DNA from: an uncultured Marvinbryantia sp.
Lineage (GTDB): Bacteria; Bacillota; Clostridia; Lachnospirales; Lachnospiraceae
Reading direction: 5' to 3'
Length of the DNA: 64,000 nt
Assembly (NCBI GenBank): GCA_934373455.1
Contig: CAKRON010000001.1
Location: forward strand, 65,671-129,670
Position 1 is the first letter of the stretch. The number at the start of each line of letters is the position of its first letter. The notes under the pieces were generated by a model that saw only the letters and a list, made by a program, of their open reading frames with translations, had not been told where the DNA came from and made no database searches. This document shows, one piece after another, positions 1 through 9,299 of this stretch. A program made the translations under genes and the position numbers.

Positions 1-131
1 CGCCCTTGTATTATTTTCACATCCGGTGGATAGTTTGTTCCAAATACCTCATTAATCAATGGTATTGTCAACTCTGGCATTTTCTCTGTTTCTGTCCGAA
101 AAACATCATCGAATATTGTGTTCTCTGCCAT
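1..131 (-). CDS. Partial Rpn-family (PD-(D/E)XK nuclease-like) protein, N-terminus
   Basis: Reading the minus strand from an ATG at 131 gives 43 open codons that run off the window edge. They begin MAENTIFDDVFRTETEKM and continue through an LINEVFG segment. This opening (a short acidic start, then DDVFRT, then EKMPEL and an INEVFG-like stretch) resembles the start of the Rpn/PD-(D/E)XK 'transposase-like nuclease' proteins that are multicopy in Lachnospiraceae. A GGAGG sits 5 nt before the ATG, which supports a real start. The catalytic part lies outside the window, so family membership is inferred from the N-terminus only. It could equally be a truncated copy. Confidence 0.6.
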   Translation of the reverse strand, partial: MAENTIFDDVFRTETEKMPELTIPLINEVFGTNYPPDVKIIQG

Positions 132-302
132 GAGATCCTCCTTTTTTCTTTATTTGGCTATCTCATGTACTTTTCTTTTTTTGTTTATCGGATGTATGTT
201 AATTCTGTTGTTTAGAACGTTATCTTTTGTAAAGGTTATAAAATACGACATGTCCTCCTTTAAATTTATCTTAACACAGTCTCATTTTGAAATCTATGCA
301 TT
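132..302 (-). other. Intergenic leader before the Rpn-like gene, with a possible 33-codon ORF
   Basis: No convincing gene lies here. On the minus strand a 33-codon ORF (251 down to 150) starts at an ATG only 2 nt after GGAGG, closer than usual, and encodes a basic peptide beginning MSYFITFTKDN. It ends just before the ribosome binding site of the Rpn-like gene. It may be a leader peptide or chance. A TAAGAT hexamer near 268 could be a -10 element, but no good -35 is visible. Confidence 0.25.
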
Positions 303-1457
303 TCAAAAAAGATCTTGTTTTCCGATATCCATACCGGTTTTGATAAAACGGAACAAACGAAGAGCCGCTGCGTAATAAAGTTCTTCGGCATGATCCATTG
401 CTTCCTCTAATGGCATTACACCATTAACCGTTGTCATAATAGAACAAATACCATGATCATAGATTTTCTCTGCACCTGGTCCCATAGAACCTACCAATGC
501 TGCCGCAGGCACGCCCTTTTTCTTACAGTGATCTCCTACACCCTGCACCACCTTTCCAAAACAAGACTGCCAATCTGTGCGTCCTTCCCCAGTCACAACC
601 AGGGAAACATCTTCCAGTTTCCGGTCGAAATCAATCAACTCCAGAACTGTCTCTATCCCGGATTTCAATTCTCCATGCAAAAATACCAATAATGCGGCAC
701 CTAATCCACCTGCCGCTCCCGCACCCGGAATCTGATCCAGATCTATACCAAACTGTCGTTTTATTACGTCACGATAATTCTGCATACCAGCTTCTAATCG
801 TTCCTGCATGCTCTCATCCGCACCTTTTTGTTTGCCAAATGTCCAGGTTGCTCCGTCCTTTCCACACAATGGATTTGTCACATCGCACATAACAGTTATT
901 TTAGACTGCAAAATACGCGGGTCCAGACCTGATATATCAATTTCTGCTACATGAATCAGATCTTTACCACATCCCTGCAGTTCTTTACCGCTTTTATCCA
1001 AAAACTTTACTCCCAAGGCACGCATACAGCCCATCCCTCCGTCATTGGTAGCAGAACCACCAATCGCAATAGAGATATCACGATATCCGTCATCCAATAC
1101 ATGTCGTATCAATTTCCCTGTTCCAAACGTAGTCGTTTTTTCCGGATTTCTTTCTTTTTCCGGTACCAAAGGCAGACCTGATGCGCAGGCCATCTCCAAT
1201 ACAGCACGTTTCTCATCCAACTGACCATAAAATGCATGTGCTTGCTCTCCAAGAGGTCCCTGTACATCTGCTTCCTGTATTCTTCCATTTACCGCCTGAA
1301 CAACCGCCTGAGCCGTTCCTTCTCCACCATCTGCCACCGGCATTCCGCCGCAGCTGCAATTTGGAAATATTTCCTCAGCTGCTTTGGTCAGCAGCTCAAT
1401 CGTCTGCTCACTGCTAAGTGATCCTTTAAAAGAATCCGACACAAATAATAATTTCAT
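303..1457 (-). CDS. Glycerate kinase (GarK/GlxK family)
   Basis: This 384-residue protein has the length and motifs of the glycerate kinase family, which phosphorylates D-glycerate to 2- or 3-phosphoglycerate in the cytosol. Visible signatures are SDSFKGSLSS near residue 8, PVADGGEGTAQ at residues 40-50, IAIGGSATNDGGMG near 130, a CDVTNPLCG segment near 190 and VTGEGRTD near 290. AGGAG lies 11 nt before the ATG. It is the last gene of the minus-strand catabolic cluster, 18 nt behind pgi, and is the natural exit for glycerate made by the hydroxyacid dehydrogenase upstream. Whether it makes 2- or 3-phosphoglycerate cannot be read from the sequence. Confidence 0.93.
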   Translation of the reverse strand: MKLLFVSDSFKGSLSSEQTIELLTKAAEEIFPNCSCGGMPVADGGEGTAQAVVQAVNGRIQEADVQGPLGEQAHAFYGQLDEKRAVLEMACASGLPLVPEKERNPEKTTTFGTGKLIRHVLDDGYRDISIAIGGSATNDGGMGCMRALGVKFLDKSGKELQGCGKDLIHVAEIDISGLDPRILQSKITVMCDVTNPLCGKDGATWTFGKQKGADESMQERLEAGMQNYRDVIKRQFGIDLDQIPGAGAAGGLGAALLVFLHGELKSGIETVLELIDFDRKLEDVSLVVTGEGRTDWQSCFGKVVQGVGDHCKKKGVPAAALVGSMGPGAEKIYDHGICSIMTTVNGVMPLEEAMDHAEELYYAAALRLFRFIKTGMDIGKQDLF

Positions 1458-1475
1458 TCTCTCTACGTCTCCTGT

Positions 1476-2825
1476 TTACAAGATTTTTCTTAATCGTTCC
1501 GTTTCTTTTTCATATCCTGGCTTTCCAAGAAGCGCAAACATGTTAGATTTATAACTTTCCACACCCGGCTGATTAAAAGGGTTTACTCCCAGTATATAAC
1601 CACTGACACCTACCGCAAATTCGAAGAAATAAAACAGCTGACCAAGATAATACTCGTTCTGCTCCGGTATTCTGATCATTGATACAGGAACTCCACCTTC
1701 TATATGAGCCAGCATCGTTCCCTTCATTGCATTCTGATTCACAAACTCAACCGTCTTTTCTGCAAGATAATTCAAGCCGTCCAGATCTTCCGATTCTTCT
1801 TTAATCACAATCGTATCTCTTGAATGTTCCACATTCAGCACCGTCTCTATGATCACTCTGGATCCGTCCTGAATATACTGTCCTAACGAATGAAGATCTG
1901 TTGTCAGATCTACTGCATGCGGCATTAATCCCCTCTGATATTTGCCCTCACTCTCACCATAAAGCTGCTTCCACCATTCAGAAAAATAATGCACACTCGG
2001 TTCATAGTTTGCCATGATTTCCACATATTTTCCTTTTCTATGAAGAATATTTCTCTCCGCAGCATATTTCATAGCATCATTTTCCTCATACGGGGTATTG
2101 AGCACCTGCTCACGCATTGCTGCTGCACCTTCCATCAGCAAATCAAGATTCACCCCACTCACTGCAATTGGCAGCAATCCGACCGGTGTCAGAACTGAAA
2201 ATCTTCCTCCCACATCATCCGGAATCACAAATGTCTGATACCCTGCCTTATCCGCTAACGTTCGCAGCGCTCCTCTCTCACGATCTGTCGTTGCATAAAT
2301 TCTTTCGGCCGCTCCCTTTTTTCCATACTTCGTCTCCAGAACTTCTTTAAAAATACGAAATGCTATTGCCGGCTCTGTCGTTGTTCCGGATTTTGATATC
2401 ACATTAATGGAGAAATCTCGATCGGCTAATACATCCAGAATACTTTTTATATAAGAAGTACTCATGTTATTTCCGACAAAATAGATTTCCGGTGCTTTTC
2501 TGGTTTCTTTATCTATTTTATTATACATTCCATGACATAAGAATTCAATTGCCGCCCTTGCTCCAAGATAAGAACCGCCAATTCCAATTACAATCAATAC
2601 CTCTGAATCATTTCTGATTTTTTCTGCCGCTTTTTTTATTCTGTCGAATTCTTCTTTATCATACGCAATCGGCAAATCAACCCATCCCAGAAAATCATTT
2701 CCTTCTCCACTTTTTGTTACTAATGTTTTTCTCGCTTCTTCGGCAATACGTTTCATAGAATTTACTTCTTCGCTACTCACAAATCTTCCAATTTGTGAAT
2801 TATCATAACTAACTTTTTTCAACAT
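1476..2825 (-). CDS. pgi: Glucose-6-phosphate isomerase
   Basis: The 449-residue product matches the length of Firmicute phosphoglucose isomerases, which interconvert glucose 6-phosphate and fructose 6-phosphate. The SIS-type sugar-phosphate motifs are clear: [14 protein letters not shown] near residue 80, [10 protein letters not shown] near 144, [11 protein letters not shown] near 205, a GESEGK catalytic Glu segment near 290 and the C-terminal [14 protein letters not shown] lysine motif. AAAGGAG precedes the start. The gene is separated from the upstream hydroxyacid dehydrogenase by a perfect terminator hairpin, leaving little room for a dedicated promoter. Its expression may therefore depend on read-through or on a promoter inside the upstream gene. 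Confidence 0.97.
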   Translation of the reverse strand: MLKKVSYDNSQIGRFVSSEEVNSMKRIAEEARKTLVTKSGEGNDFLGWVDLPIAYDKEEFDRIKKAAEKIRNDSEVLIVIGIGGSYLGARAAIEFLCHGMYNKIDKETRKAPEIYFVGNNMSTSYIKSILDVLADRDFSINVISKSGTTTEPAIAFRIFKEVLETKYGKKGAAERIYATTDRERGALRTLADKAGYQTFVIPDDVGGRFSVLTPVGLLPIAVSGVNLDLLMEGAAAMREQVLNTPYEENDAMKYAAERNILHRKGKYVEIMANYEPSVHYFSEWWKQLYGESEGKYQRGLMPHAVDLTTDLHSLGQYIQDGSRVIIETVLNVEHSRDTIVIKEESEDLDGLNYLAEKTVEFVNQNAMKGTMLAHIEGGVPVSMIRIPEQNEYYLGQLFYFFEFAVGVSGYILGVNPFNQPGVESYKSNMFALLGKPGYEKETERLRKIL

Positions 2826-2848
2826 TTTTTCTCCTTTCTGCAGATACC

Positions 2849-2879
2849 AAAAGAAATCCGGACAATCCGGATTTCTTTT
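2849..2879 (-). terminator. Perfect 14-bp stem terminator between the hydroxyacid dehydrogenase gene and pgi
   Basis: AAAAGAAATCCGGA (2849-2862) is an exact inverted repeat of TCCGGATTTCTTTT (2866-2879) around a 3-nt loop. The outer arm supplies a T-rich 3' side on either strand, so the hairpin can act in both directions. It would end or attenuate transcription of the TRAP operon before pgi and the glycerate kinase gene. Confidence 0.8.
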
Positions 2880-2889
2880 GCAGTTTTAT

Positions 2890-3855
2890 TTACTTATTCA
2901 CTACATTTTCAGGTTTATTTTCCTGATACGACTTAATATTATCTGCCGTAGTCTGCATGATTCTTTCCCGCGCTTCTTTTGTTGCCCATGAAATGTGCGG
3001 TGTAATAATACAGTTTTTAGCCTTAAGAAGTACATTATCCTCACGAATCGGCTCTGTAGATACTACATCCACGGCTGCTGCTGCTATTTTACCACTGTTT
3101 AACGCTTCAGCCAGATCATCCTCCACTACCAGCGGTCCACGGCTGTTATTAATAAGAATCACTCCATCTTTCATCTTAGCAATATTTTCTTTATTAATAA
3201 TTCCCTGCGTAGATGGGAACAATGGACAATGGAGGAAAATAAAGTCTGATTTTGCCAGCAGTTCATCCAGTTCTACATACTGAGCAACTTCTTTTCCCGC
3301 CTCGCTCTGAAATGCATCATATGCGATCACATTCACATTCATTGCTCTTAAAATTTTTGCTGTATTCACACCAATTCGTCCCAGACCAATAATTCCTGCT
3401 GTTTTTCCAGATACTTCAATCATCGGATAATGCCAGTAGCACCAGTCCTGATTGGATGCCCATTCTCCATTATGTACAGAATCACTGTGATGACCTATAT
3501 GAGAACATACTTCCATAAGAAGTGAAACTGCAAACTGTGATACATTATCTGTTCCGTATACCGGAACATTCATAACAACGATTCCTTTTTCTTTTGCGTA
3601 TTCATAATCTACTACGTTATACCCGGTTGCAAGAACTGCTATTGCACGCAAATTTGGGCATTTATCTATTGTCTGCTTTGATATAGGCGTTTTATTGATA
3701 ACGATTACCTCTGCATCGCCGATACGTTCAGCGATTAAATCAGATTCTTCATATGCGGTACGATCATATACAGTCACTTCTCCAAGCGCTTCAATTGGTC
3801 CCCAGCTGATATCACCTGGATTTTCTGTATATCCGTCTAAAACTATAATCTTCAT
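2890..3855 (-). CDS. D-2-hydroxyacid dehydrogenase, glycerate dehydrogenase/hydroxypyruvate reductase-like
   Basis: This 321-residue protein belongs to the NAD-dependent D-isomer 2-hydroxyacid dehydrogenases. The Rossmann motif GLGRIG is at 157-162 with Asp180 at the NAD-selecting position. The catalytic triad is present: Arg239 in NNSRG, Glu268 in STEP and His287 in TPHISWAT. The His-Ile-x-Trp-Ala tail is typical of hydroxypyruvate reductase/glycerate dehydrogenase members, so reduction of hydroxypyruvate to D-glycerate is the best guess. A glycerate kinase in the same cluster supports this. It lies 32 nt behind dctM. Other 2-oxoacids cannot be excluded. Confidence 0.9.
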   Translation of the reverse strand: MKIIVLDGYTENPGDISWGPIEALGEVTVYDRTAYEESDLIAERIGDAEVIVINKTPISKQTIDKCPNLRAIAVLATGYNVVDYEYAKEKGIVVMNVPVYGTDNVSQFAVSLLMEVCSHIGHHSDSVHNGEWASNQDWCYWHYPMIEVSGKTAGIIGLGRIGVNTAKILRAMNVNVIAYDAFQSEAGKEVAQYVELDELLAKSDFIFLHCPLFPSTQGIINKENIAKMKDGVILINNSRGPLVVEDDLAEALNSGKIAAAAVDVVSTEPIREDNVLLKAKNCIITPHISWATKEARERIMQTTADNIKSYQENKPENVVNK

Positions 3856-3887
3856 TTCAACCTCCTGTATTGAACTCTATTTCATCC

Positions 3888-5177
3888 TTACGCTGTTCCA
3901 AAAATTAATGCAACCGGAGTTGTAATAATCTGTGGGAAAATAATGAAAATACAAAGCGCTATAGCAATCAATACAATCCATGGTATAGACGCCTTAATAA
4001 TCTTCTCAAGCGGCAGATCCGTTACATTCTGCGCTGCGTACAAACATACACCAACCGGTGGAGTAATTAATCCAAAAGAAAGTGTGATAACAAGGAATAC
4101 AACAAAGAATAATGGGGATACTCCAACTGCCTGCACTGCCGGAAGAAGGATTGGAACAAGAATAAATATTGCTGCTGTTGCATCCATGAACATTCCAACA
4201 CAAATCAGGAATGCATATAAAACAAACATAATGACAATTCTGCTGTCAGATACATTGGCAATCATATTTGCAACTGCACTAGGAAGTCCATCTAACTCAA
4301 ACAAGAGGGAAGCCGGTTTTGCTGCAATTGCCACAAACAGGATCGTTCCTGTAGATCTTGCATTTTTGCTGATAATTCTTGGAATATCAGACCATTTCAA
4401 ATCTTTATAAACATAGATAGATACTAAAATAGTGTATACAACACCAATTACTGCGCCTTCAGTTGGTGTGTAGAATCCTGTGTATACACCACCGAGAAGG
4501 ATAACCGGTGTGAGCAGCGCTGGGATTGCTTTTACAAAAGCTTTTCCAAGGCGAGCGCTCTGAAATGGTACCTTGTCACCAATATTATGTTTCTTACAGT
4601 AGATATAATTGTATACCATGAAAATCAGACCGATCAGTATTCCAGGAATCATACCTGCCGCGAGTGCCTGTCCTATTGACACATTTGCTGTAGCAGCTGC
4701 GTTGATCATCAGAATACTTGGAGGAATTACTGATGCCAGCATAGATCCGGAAAGGTTAATGGCAGTCGCATAATCCTTTGGATATCCTTTTTTCTCCAAT
4801 GCGTTGATACTCATCTTACCGATGGAAGCAATCGCAGCAACAGAAGATCCGGACATACCAGCAAAAAGCATATTTACCACTACAGAGACGTGTCCTAATC
4901 CACCAAAAATCCATCCTACCAAAGCTTCTGCCAGATCGTAAATACGCTCTGCCACACCACCTTCATCCATGAGCGATCCGCAAAGAATGAACAATGGAAC
5001 TGCTACCATGATAAATGAATTCATCGATGTAAACATTGACTGTGCCGCCATATTTAATGGCAGAGATGACATGGTTGCAATGCAGACAACTGCCGCTGCA
5101 CCAAGTGATACTGCAATTGGTACTCCTAAAAACATCAGCACCAGAAAGACTATCATTAAAATAATACTCATCTGCAT
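3888..5177 (-). CDS. dctM: TRAP transporter large permease subunit (DctM family)
   Basis: A 429-residue, highly hydrophobic protein with about 12 membrane segments and DctM hallmarks: MFLGVPIAVSLG near the start, MFAGMSGSSVAA near 110, PPSILMI near 150, YTPTEGAVIGV near 235 and the late LSFGLITPPVGVCLY segment. In TRAP systems this subunit is the ion-coupled translocation channel in the cytoplasmic membrane, driven by Na+ or H+. It follows the small permease by only 5 nt. Its partners DctQ and DctP lie directly upstream in the same operon. Confidence 0.95.
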   Translation of the reverse strand: MQMSIILMIVFLVLMFLGVPIAVSLGAAAVVCIATMSSLPLNMAAQSMFTSMNSFIMVAVPLFILCGSLMDEGGVAERIYDLAEALVGWIFGGLGHVSVVVNMLFAGMSGSSVAAIASIGKMSINALEKKGYPKDYATAINLSGSMLASVIPPSILMINAAATANVSIGQALAAGMIPGILIGLIFMVYNYIYCKKHNIGDKVPFQSARLGKAFVKAIPALLTPVILLGGVYTGFYTPTEGAVIGVVYTILVSIYVYKDLKWSDIPRIISKNARSTGTILFVAIAAKPASLLFELDGLPSAVANMIANVSDSRIVIMFVLYAFLICVGMFMDATAAIFILVPILLPAVQAVGVSPLFFVVFLVITLSFGLITPPVGVCLYAAQNVTDLPLEKIIKASIPWIVLIAIALCIFIIFPQIITTPVALIFGTA

Positions 5178-5182
5178 AGCAA

Positions 5183-5710
5183 TTAGTCCTCCTTCTTCTC
5201 TTTCTTTCCTGTTCCCTGAATCTCTACTTTATCATGATATTCCAGGAAACTCTGAACAACTCCAATAATTCCAAGCACTCCTGCAACCGGCTGGCAAATA
5301 CCGATACATGCCATTGGGATCATAAGTGCTGTACCCATTTCGTGGAAAGCCAACTGCTGCTGTACAATCTCCATACCATATACAATCATAAAAAGAAAGA
5401 TTCCCACTACAACAACTGCATATAAATATTCACTAAATTTTCTCAGCCAGGCAGGTCCTTTTGCCACAAGAAGAGTAACCCTGGAGGACTCTGCCTGATT
5501 AAAGCCTGCCGCAAGTGCTACGAACATCATCCAAATAAACAGATATCTACTAGTTTCTTCTGTCCACGGGAAAGGATGACCAACTACTCGCCCTATAATC
5601 TGAAGTAAAATTGTAATAATCATTCCGACAACCAGAAGAACCAGCACAACATTCTCCAGCTTATTCACTATATCAAAAAAGACTGACAGCTTACTTTTCT
5701 TTCGTTCCAT
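5183..5710 (-). CDS. dctQ: TRAP transporter small permease subunit (DctQ family)
   Basis: The 175-residue protein has four predicted membrane helices and the DctQ pattern, including the RVVGHPFPWTEETSRYLFIW stretch near residues 40-60 and a basic C-terminal tail. DctQ bridges the substrate-binding protein and the large permease. It lies between dctP and dctM and is separated from dctP by an intercistronic hairpin. That arrangement often leaves the binding-protein message more abundant than the permease message. Confidence 0.93.
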   Translation of the reverse strand: MERKKSKLSVFFDIVNKLENVVLVLLVVGMIITILLQIIGRVVGHPFPWTEETSRYLFIWMMFVALAAGFNQAESSRVTLLVAKGPAWLRKFSEYLYAVVVVGIFLFMIVYGMEIVQQQLAFHEMGTALMIPMACIGICQPVAGVLGIIGVVQSFLEYHDKVEIQGTGKKEKKED

Positions 5711-5732
5711 TTGAACACCTCTTCCTAAACGA

Positions 5733-5759
5733 CTGGTGAGAGCATTTCACTCTCACCAG
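5733..5759 (-). other. Intercistronic hairpin between dctP and dctQ
   Basis: CTGGTGAGAG (5733-5742) pairs exactly with CTCTCACCAG (5750-5759) around a 7-nt loop. No U tract follows on the minus strand, so it is more likely an RNA-stabilising or processing hairpin than a full terminator. Its place just 3' of the binding-protein gene fits differential expression of dctP over dctQM. Confidence 0.6.
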
Positions 5760-5780
5760 CATTTCTGTTTTTCTCTCTGC

Positions 5781-6788
5781 TTAGTTCTTACCACAGAATT
5801 CTGCTGTTGCATCATATAATTCATCATCCTGAATGATTTCTTTGAAGGTATCTGTCAGAGATTTAGAAATATCAACAAATGCCTGATGTCCTTCCTCGGT
5901 AATTTCATTGTATTCCATTCCATTATCAATCAGGCTCTGGAGGGCTTCACCATCATGTTTCTCCATGAACTCAACATTCCACTGCTGTACTTCTTCACCA
6001 GCTTTTATAATTGCATTCTGTTCTTCTTCTGTCAGAGACTGATAGAATGCATCATTCATACCAACCAGCCATGCATCTGCGATATGATCTGTTCCGGATA
6101 TATATTTCTGTACTTCATAAAATTTATTGGAGAAAGGTACGTCAACCGGATTTTCCTGTCCATCCAGTGTATTCAACTGTAATGCATTGTACACTTCTGA
6201 GAAGTTCATCGGAGTTGTAACTGCTCCACACTTTGAGAAGAATTCTACGTACAATGTGTTGTTCGGCACACGAATTGTCAGACCTTTCAGATCTTCCGGT
6301 CCATTAATTGGTCGTTTAGAGTTTGTTACTTTACGGAATGATCTTGTCCATTTTCCAACTGTCTTAATTCCCATGCTGGATACACGGTTCATCAATTCAT
6401 CACCGACATCACTGTTCAAATAGTCAAGAAGCTGCTGCTGATCATCAAACATAAATGGAACAGAGATCACATTCAATCCAGGAACAAAACTTGTGTATAC
6501 AGAGCTTGCCAGAATTAACATCTGAAGGGAACCAGCTGACAACTGTTTGATACCTGCTGCAGTATCTCCACCGTACAGAGATCCGTTTCCTGAAATCTGA
6601 AATTCAAGAGATCCATTCGAATATTCTGTTGCACGTTTTGCAAACTCTTCAGCTGCCTGATAAATATAAGATGCATCCGGATCAGGAACTGCAATTGTAA
6701 CTTTTGTCGCTGCAGATGCTGCTGTTCCGAAAAGTGTAGTTGCACAAACCATAGTTGCCATTAAAATGCCAAATAATCTTTTTTTCAT
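5781..6788 (-). CDS. dctP: TRAP transporter substrate-binding protein (DctP family)
   Basis: From the preferred start at 6788 this is a 335-residue exported protein. MKKRLFGI begins a signal peptide ending near TAASA, and GGGGGA lies about 8 nt upstream. An alternative ATG at 6809 overlaps the kinase stop codon (ATGA) and would add seven residues. Family features include the GLTIRVPNN segment, whose Arg normally salt-bridges a substrate carboxylate, and the LNTLDGQENP motif. The retained Arg argues that the ligand is an acid, for example a sugar acid. The family is usually lipid-anchored or free outside the membrane in Gram-positives. No lipobox Cys is visible here. Confidence 0.93.
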   Translation of the reverse strand: MKKRLFGILMATMVCATTLFGTAASAATKVTIAVPDPDASYIYQAAEEFAKRATEYSNGSLEFQISGNGSLYGGDTAAGIKQLSAGSLQMLILASSVYTSFVPGLNVISVPFMFDDQQQLLDYLNSDVGDELMNRVSSMGIKTVGKWTRSFRKVTNSKRPINGPEDLKGLTIRVPNNTLYVEFFSKCGAVTTPMNFSEVYNALQLNTLDGQENPVDVPFSNKFYEVQKYISGTDHIADAWLVGMNDAFYQSLTEEEQNAIIKAGEEVQQWNVEFMEKHDGEALQSLIDNGMEYNEITEEGHQAFVDISKSLTDTFKEIIQDDELYDATAEFCGKN

Positions 6789-6805
6789 TTTTCTTTCCCC
6801 CATCT

Positions 6806-8353
6806 TCATGATAAATTACTGTTTATTTTATATAGATCTTTTACATTCGGATATAACTCTGTATACACCTGATATCTCTTATCATAAATGTCATTATACT
6901 GTGAATTGCTTTTAACTACCTTAAATATCTTTTTTTCTACCCGGTTGGCGGCTTCGTAAACATCTTGGAATACGCCCGCACCTACACCTGCCAGAAGTGC
7001 GGCGCCTACCGGAGCCATATCATTCATATCTAAAATTTCTATGTCTTTTCCCGTAATATCTGCTTTTATCTGCGCCCAGGTAAGACTTTTTGCTCCTCCG
7101 CCAATAGAGCGGAATGATTTTATCTTATTTCCTGTTACTCTTTCTGCAATTTCAGAAAGCTGTCTCAAACCATATCCACAGCCTTCCATAATTGCACGAT
7201 TCATTTCTTTTCGTGTTGTATGGAGAGACAGACCAAAGAATACACCTCTCGCATAAGGATCCCATATCGGACTTCTTTCTCCCAACATATATGGAAGAAA
7301 TACCAGTCCATCGCATCCAGGATTTGCCTGATCTGCTTCCTCATTCATTAATTCAAAAGCACTTTTTCCACTTCCTACTGCTTTTTCCTTCATATCCTGG
7401 CAGAAATTATCTCTGAACCATTGATAAGAAGCCCCAGTGTGGGATAATGCTCCCTGATAAATCCAGGTTCCTTCCACTACATGACAACGATTAATAAATC
7501 CTCTGTCAAATTCCGGCTTATCTACACAAATCGTAAGAACATTCGTTGTCCCTACAGATTCACAAACCTCTCCTGCTTTTGTCACTCCTGCAGCCAGTGT
7601 TGCGCATGCGGTATCTCCGCCTCCGATAATAATCGGTGTACCAGGCTGTATTCCTAACTGAATCAATTCTTCATTCGTCAGCCCGCCAACCACATCGGTT
7701 GATTTATGCAATGGTGGGAGTTTTCCTATATCAATTCCTGTCTTGTCACATAAATACTGTGACCAGCAAAAACCACCAGTGGTCTCAAACAGGCTGGTAT
7801 AGGATGCATTGGAATAATCAATTGCAAAATTACCACATAATTTATGAGCCAGTAATGTGTTTACATGCCCAAAATATTTTGTTTTCTCATAGGCTTCCGG
7901 AAGGTGACGTTTAATCCACAACATGGATGTTCCGGACATTGCGCCTGCCATTGCCGTATTCGCCGTCAGTTCAAACAAACGGTCTTTCCCAACTGCATCT
8001 AGTATTATCTGCGCTTCTTCTGTACTTCTACGGTCTGAATAAATAATCGGATCAACCAGTACTTCTCCATTCTCATCCATTGCTACAAGTCCCGGACAAA
8101 GGCTTGATATACTGATTCCTGCTATTTTAGATAAATCTATCTTCTTTCCGTCTACAAGAAGCCGCACACATTTCACAAATGACATCCACATATCGGCGGA
8201 ATCAATCTGTGCGTAATCCTGATTTGGTGTAATCATTCGATAAGAACTACTGCTTAAACCAATCAGTTTTGCATTTTCATCGATTACTGCAACTTTTATA
8301 CTTGTAGTACCGACATCGATACCTAATAATAATCTGTCCCCCATTGTAAACAC
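6806..8353 (-). CDS. FGGY-family carbohydrate kinase
   Basis: This 515-residue protein has the ASKHA kinase layout of xylulokinase/gluconokinase-type FGGY enzymes, which phosphorylate a sugar, ketose or sugar acid with ATP in the cytosol. GIDVGTTSIKVAV lies near the N-terminus, the phosphate-binding GGGDTACATLAAGV segment is mid-protein, and GERSPIWDPYARGVFFGL and GGGAKS lie in the C-terminal half. The start may be GTG at 8353 (AGGAG 5 nt upstream) or ATG at 8344. The stop overlaps a possible dctP start. The substrate is unknown. In context it is expected to act on the ketose or ketoacid formed by the neighbouring dehydrogenase. Confidence 0.92.
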   Translation of the reverse strand: MFTMGDRLLLGIDVGTTSIKVAVIDENAKLIGLSSSSYRMITPNQDYAQIDSADMWMSFVKCVRLLVDGKKIDLSKIAGISISSLCPGLVAMDENGEVLVDPIIYSDRRSTEEAQIILDAVGKDRLFELTANTAMAGAMSGTSMLWIKRHLPEAYEKTKYFGHVNTLLAHKLCGNFAIDYSNASYTSLFETTGGFCWSQYLCDKTGIDIGKLPPLHKSTDVVGGLTNEELIQLGIQPGTPIIIGGGDTACATLAAGVTKAGEVCESVGTTNVLTICVDKPEFDRGFINRCHVVEGTWIYQGALSHTGASYQWFRDNFCQDMKEKAVGSGKSAFELMNEEADQANPGCDGLVFLPYMLGERSPIWDPYARGVFFGLSLHTTRKEMNRAIMEGCGYGLRQLSEIAERVTGNKIKSFRSIGGGAKSLTWAQIKADITGKDIEILDMNDMAPVGAALLAGVGAGVFQDVYEAANRVEKKIFKVVKSNSQYNDIYDKRYQVYTELYPNVKDLYKINSNLS

Positions 8354-8360
8354 CTGTTCT

Positions 8361-8410
8361 CCTGATGGGTCAGGCAGCTCATATTTTCATCTTTGCTGCC
8401 TGACATCAGG
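8361..8410 (-). other. Long intercistronic hairpin between the aldolase and kinase genes
   Basis: The arm at 8361-8378 pairs with GCTGCCTGACATCAGG at 8395-8410 with one small internal bulge. The hairpin lies immediately before the kinase gene on the minus strand and touches its AGGAG. It could tune kinase translation or transcript stability. No U run follows, so full termination is unlikely. Confidence 0.55.
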
Positions 8411-8426
8411 TACTTGTTCTTATTTA

Positions 8427-9269
8427 TTAGAACTGATCATAGTTCTTATCGTTCTCTAACTGTGCCAAAAGTTCTTTTGCTTCTTTTACGCTGTATCCTT
8501 CATGGATGATATAACGCAGTGCAATTACAAGAGCCGTAACATCTTTGTAATCCCATACAAATCTTCCCATTGTTACACCGCCAACTCCGCAGTCCATTGC
8601 ATCTCTTGTCATCTGCAGATAGTCATCCAGTGTCTTGCATGCATCTCCACCCTGAATTACTACACGGAAACTTGATGGAACTGTAGAAATTACTTTTGCC
8701 ATGCTGTCCGGATCGCCTGTATAAGTTGTTTTAACGATATCCATTCCAAGTTCGCAGGCACTTCTTACACAGTAAGCGATGTTTTCCCATGCTGTTCTCT
8801 TATCTACCGGAACGCTTTCTCCTTTTGGATAAACATGTCCGATCAGAGGCATTCCTTTACGCATGCATTCTTCTGCTGTTCTTCCGATTGCTGCAAACTG
8901 TTCGTTCTGGAAATCTCCCAGTGTCATGCATCCCATAGATACTGCATCAGCGCCCATGCGAATTGCTTCATCAACAGTTCCGAAAACAACATCCTCTGTT
9001 GGGGATACCGGTGAATAACTGGAAATCTTCATGAGCATAGATACCTTTCCTGCGTTATCCCACATACAACTTTCTGCAATACCTTTTGTAAGTGTCAGTG
9101 CATCCGGGCGACCTGCTACAATTTTGTCGATTGTGCTCTGAATCTGGTGAAGTCCTGTCATAGGAGCAATTCCTCTGGAGATTGCATGGTCAACTGTGAT
9201 TGCCATCATCTTATTACTCTTTGGATTTACCAGTCTGCTCATTCTTACCTGTTTACCTAACATTGCCAT
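8427..9269 (-). CDS. Class I (Schiff-base) aldolase, DhnA/LsrF-like
   Basis: The 280-residue protein resembles the DhnA/LsrF branch of class I fructose-bisphosphate-aldolase-fold enzymes (COG1830). An early AITVDHAISRG segment (Asp27-His28), Lys180 in MDIVKTTYTGD as the likely Schiff-base lysine, VVIQGGDA near 205 and a VTMGRFVW phosphate-site strand are all visible. Such enzymes make or break C-C bonds in phosphorylated ketoses. With an FGGY kinase next to it, retro-aldol cleavage of a phosphorylated ketose into two smaller carbonyl products is the likely role. The family also contains thiolases (LsrF) and ADH-synthase relatives, so the precise reaction is open. Confidence 0.85.
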   Translation of the reverse strand: MAMLGKQVRMSRLVNPKSNKMMAITVDHAISRGIAPMTGLHQIQSTIDKIVAGRPDALTLTKGIAESCMWDNAGKVSMLMKISSYSPVSPTEDVVFGTVDEAIRMGADAVSMGCMTLGDFQNEQFAAIGRTAEECMRKGMPLIGHVYPKGESVPVDKRTAWENIAYCVRSACELGMDIVKTTYTGDPDSMAKVISTVPSSFRVVIQGGDACKTLDDYLQMTRDAMDCGVGGVTMGRFVWDYKDVTALVIALRYIIHEGYSVKEAKELLAQLENDKNYDQF

Positions 9270-9299
9270 TTTTCTTTTCCTCCTGATTTCTCTTCTCTT

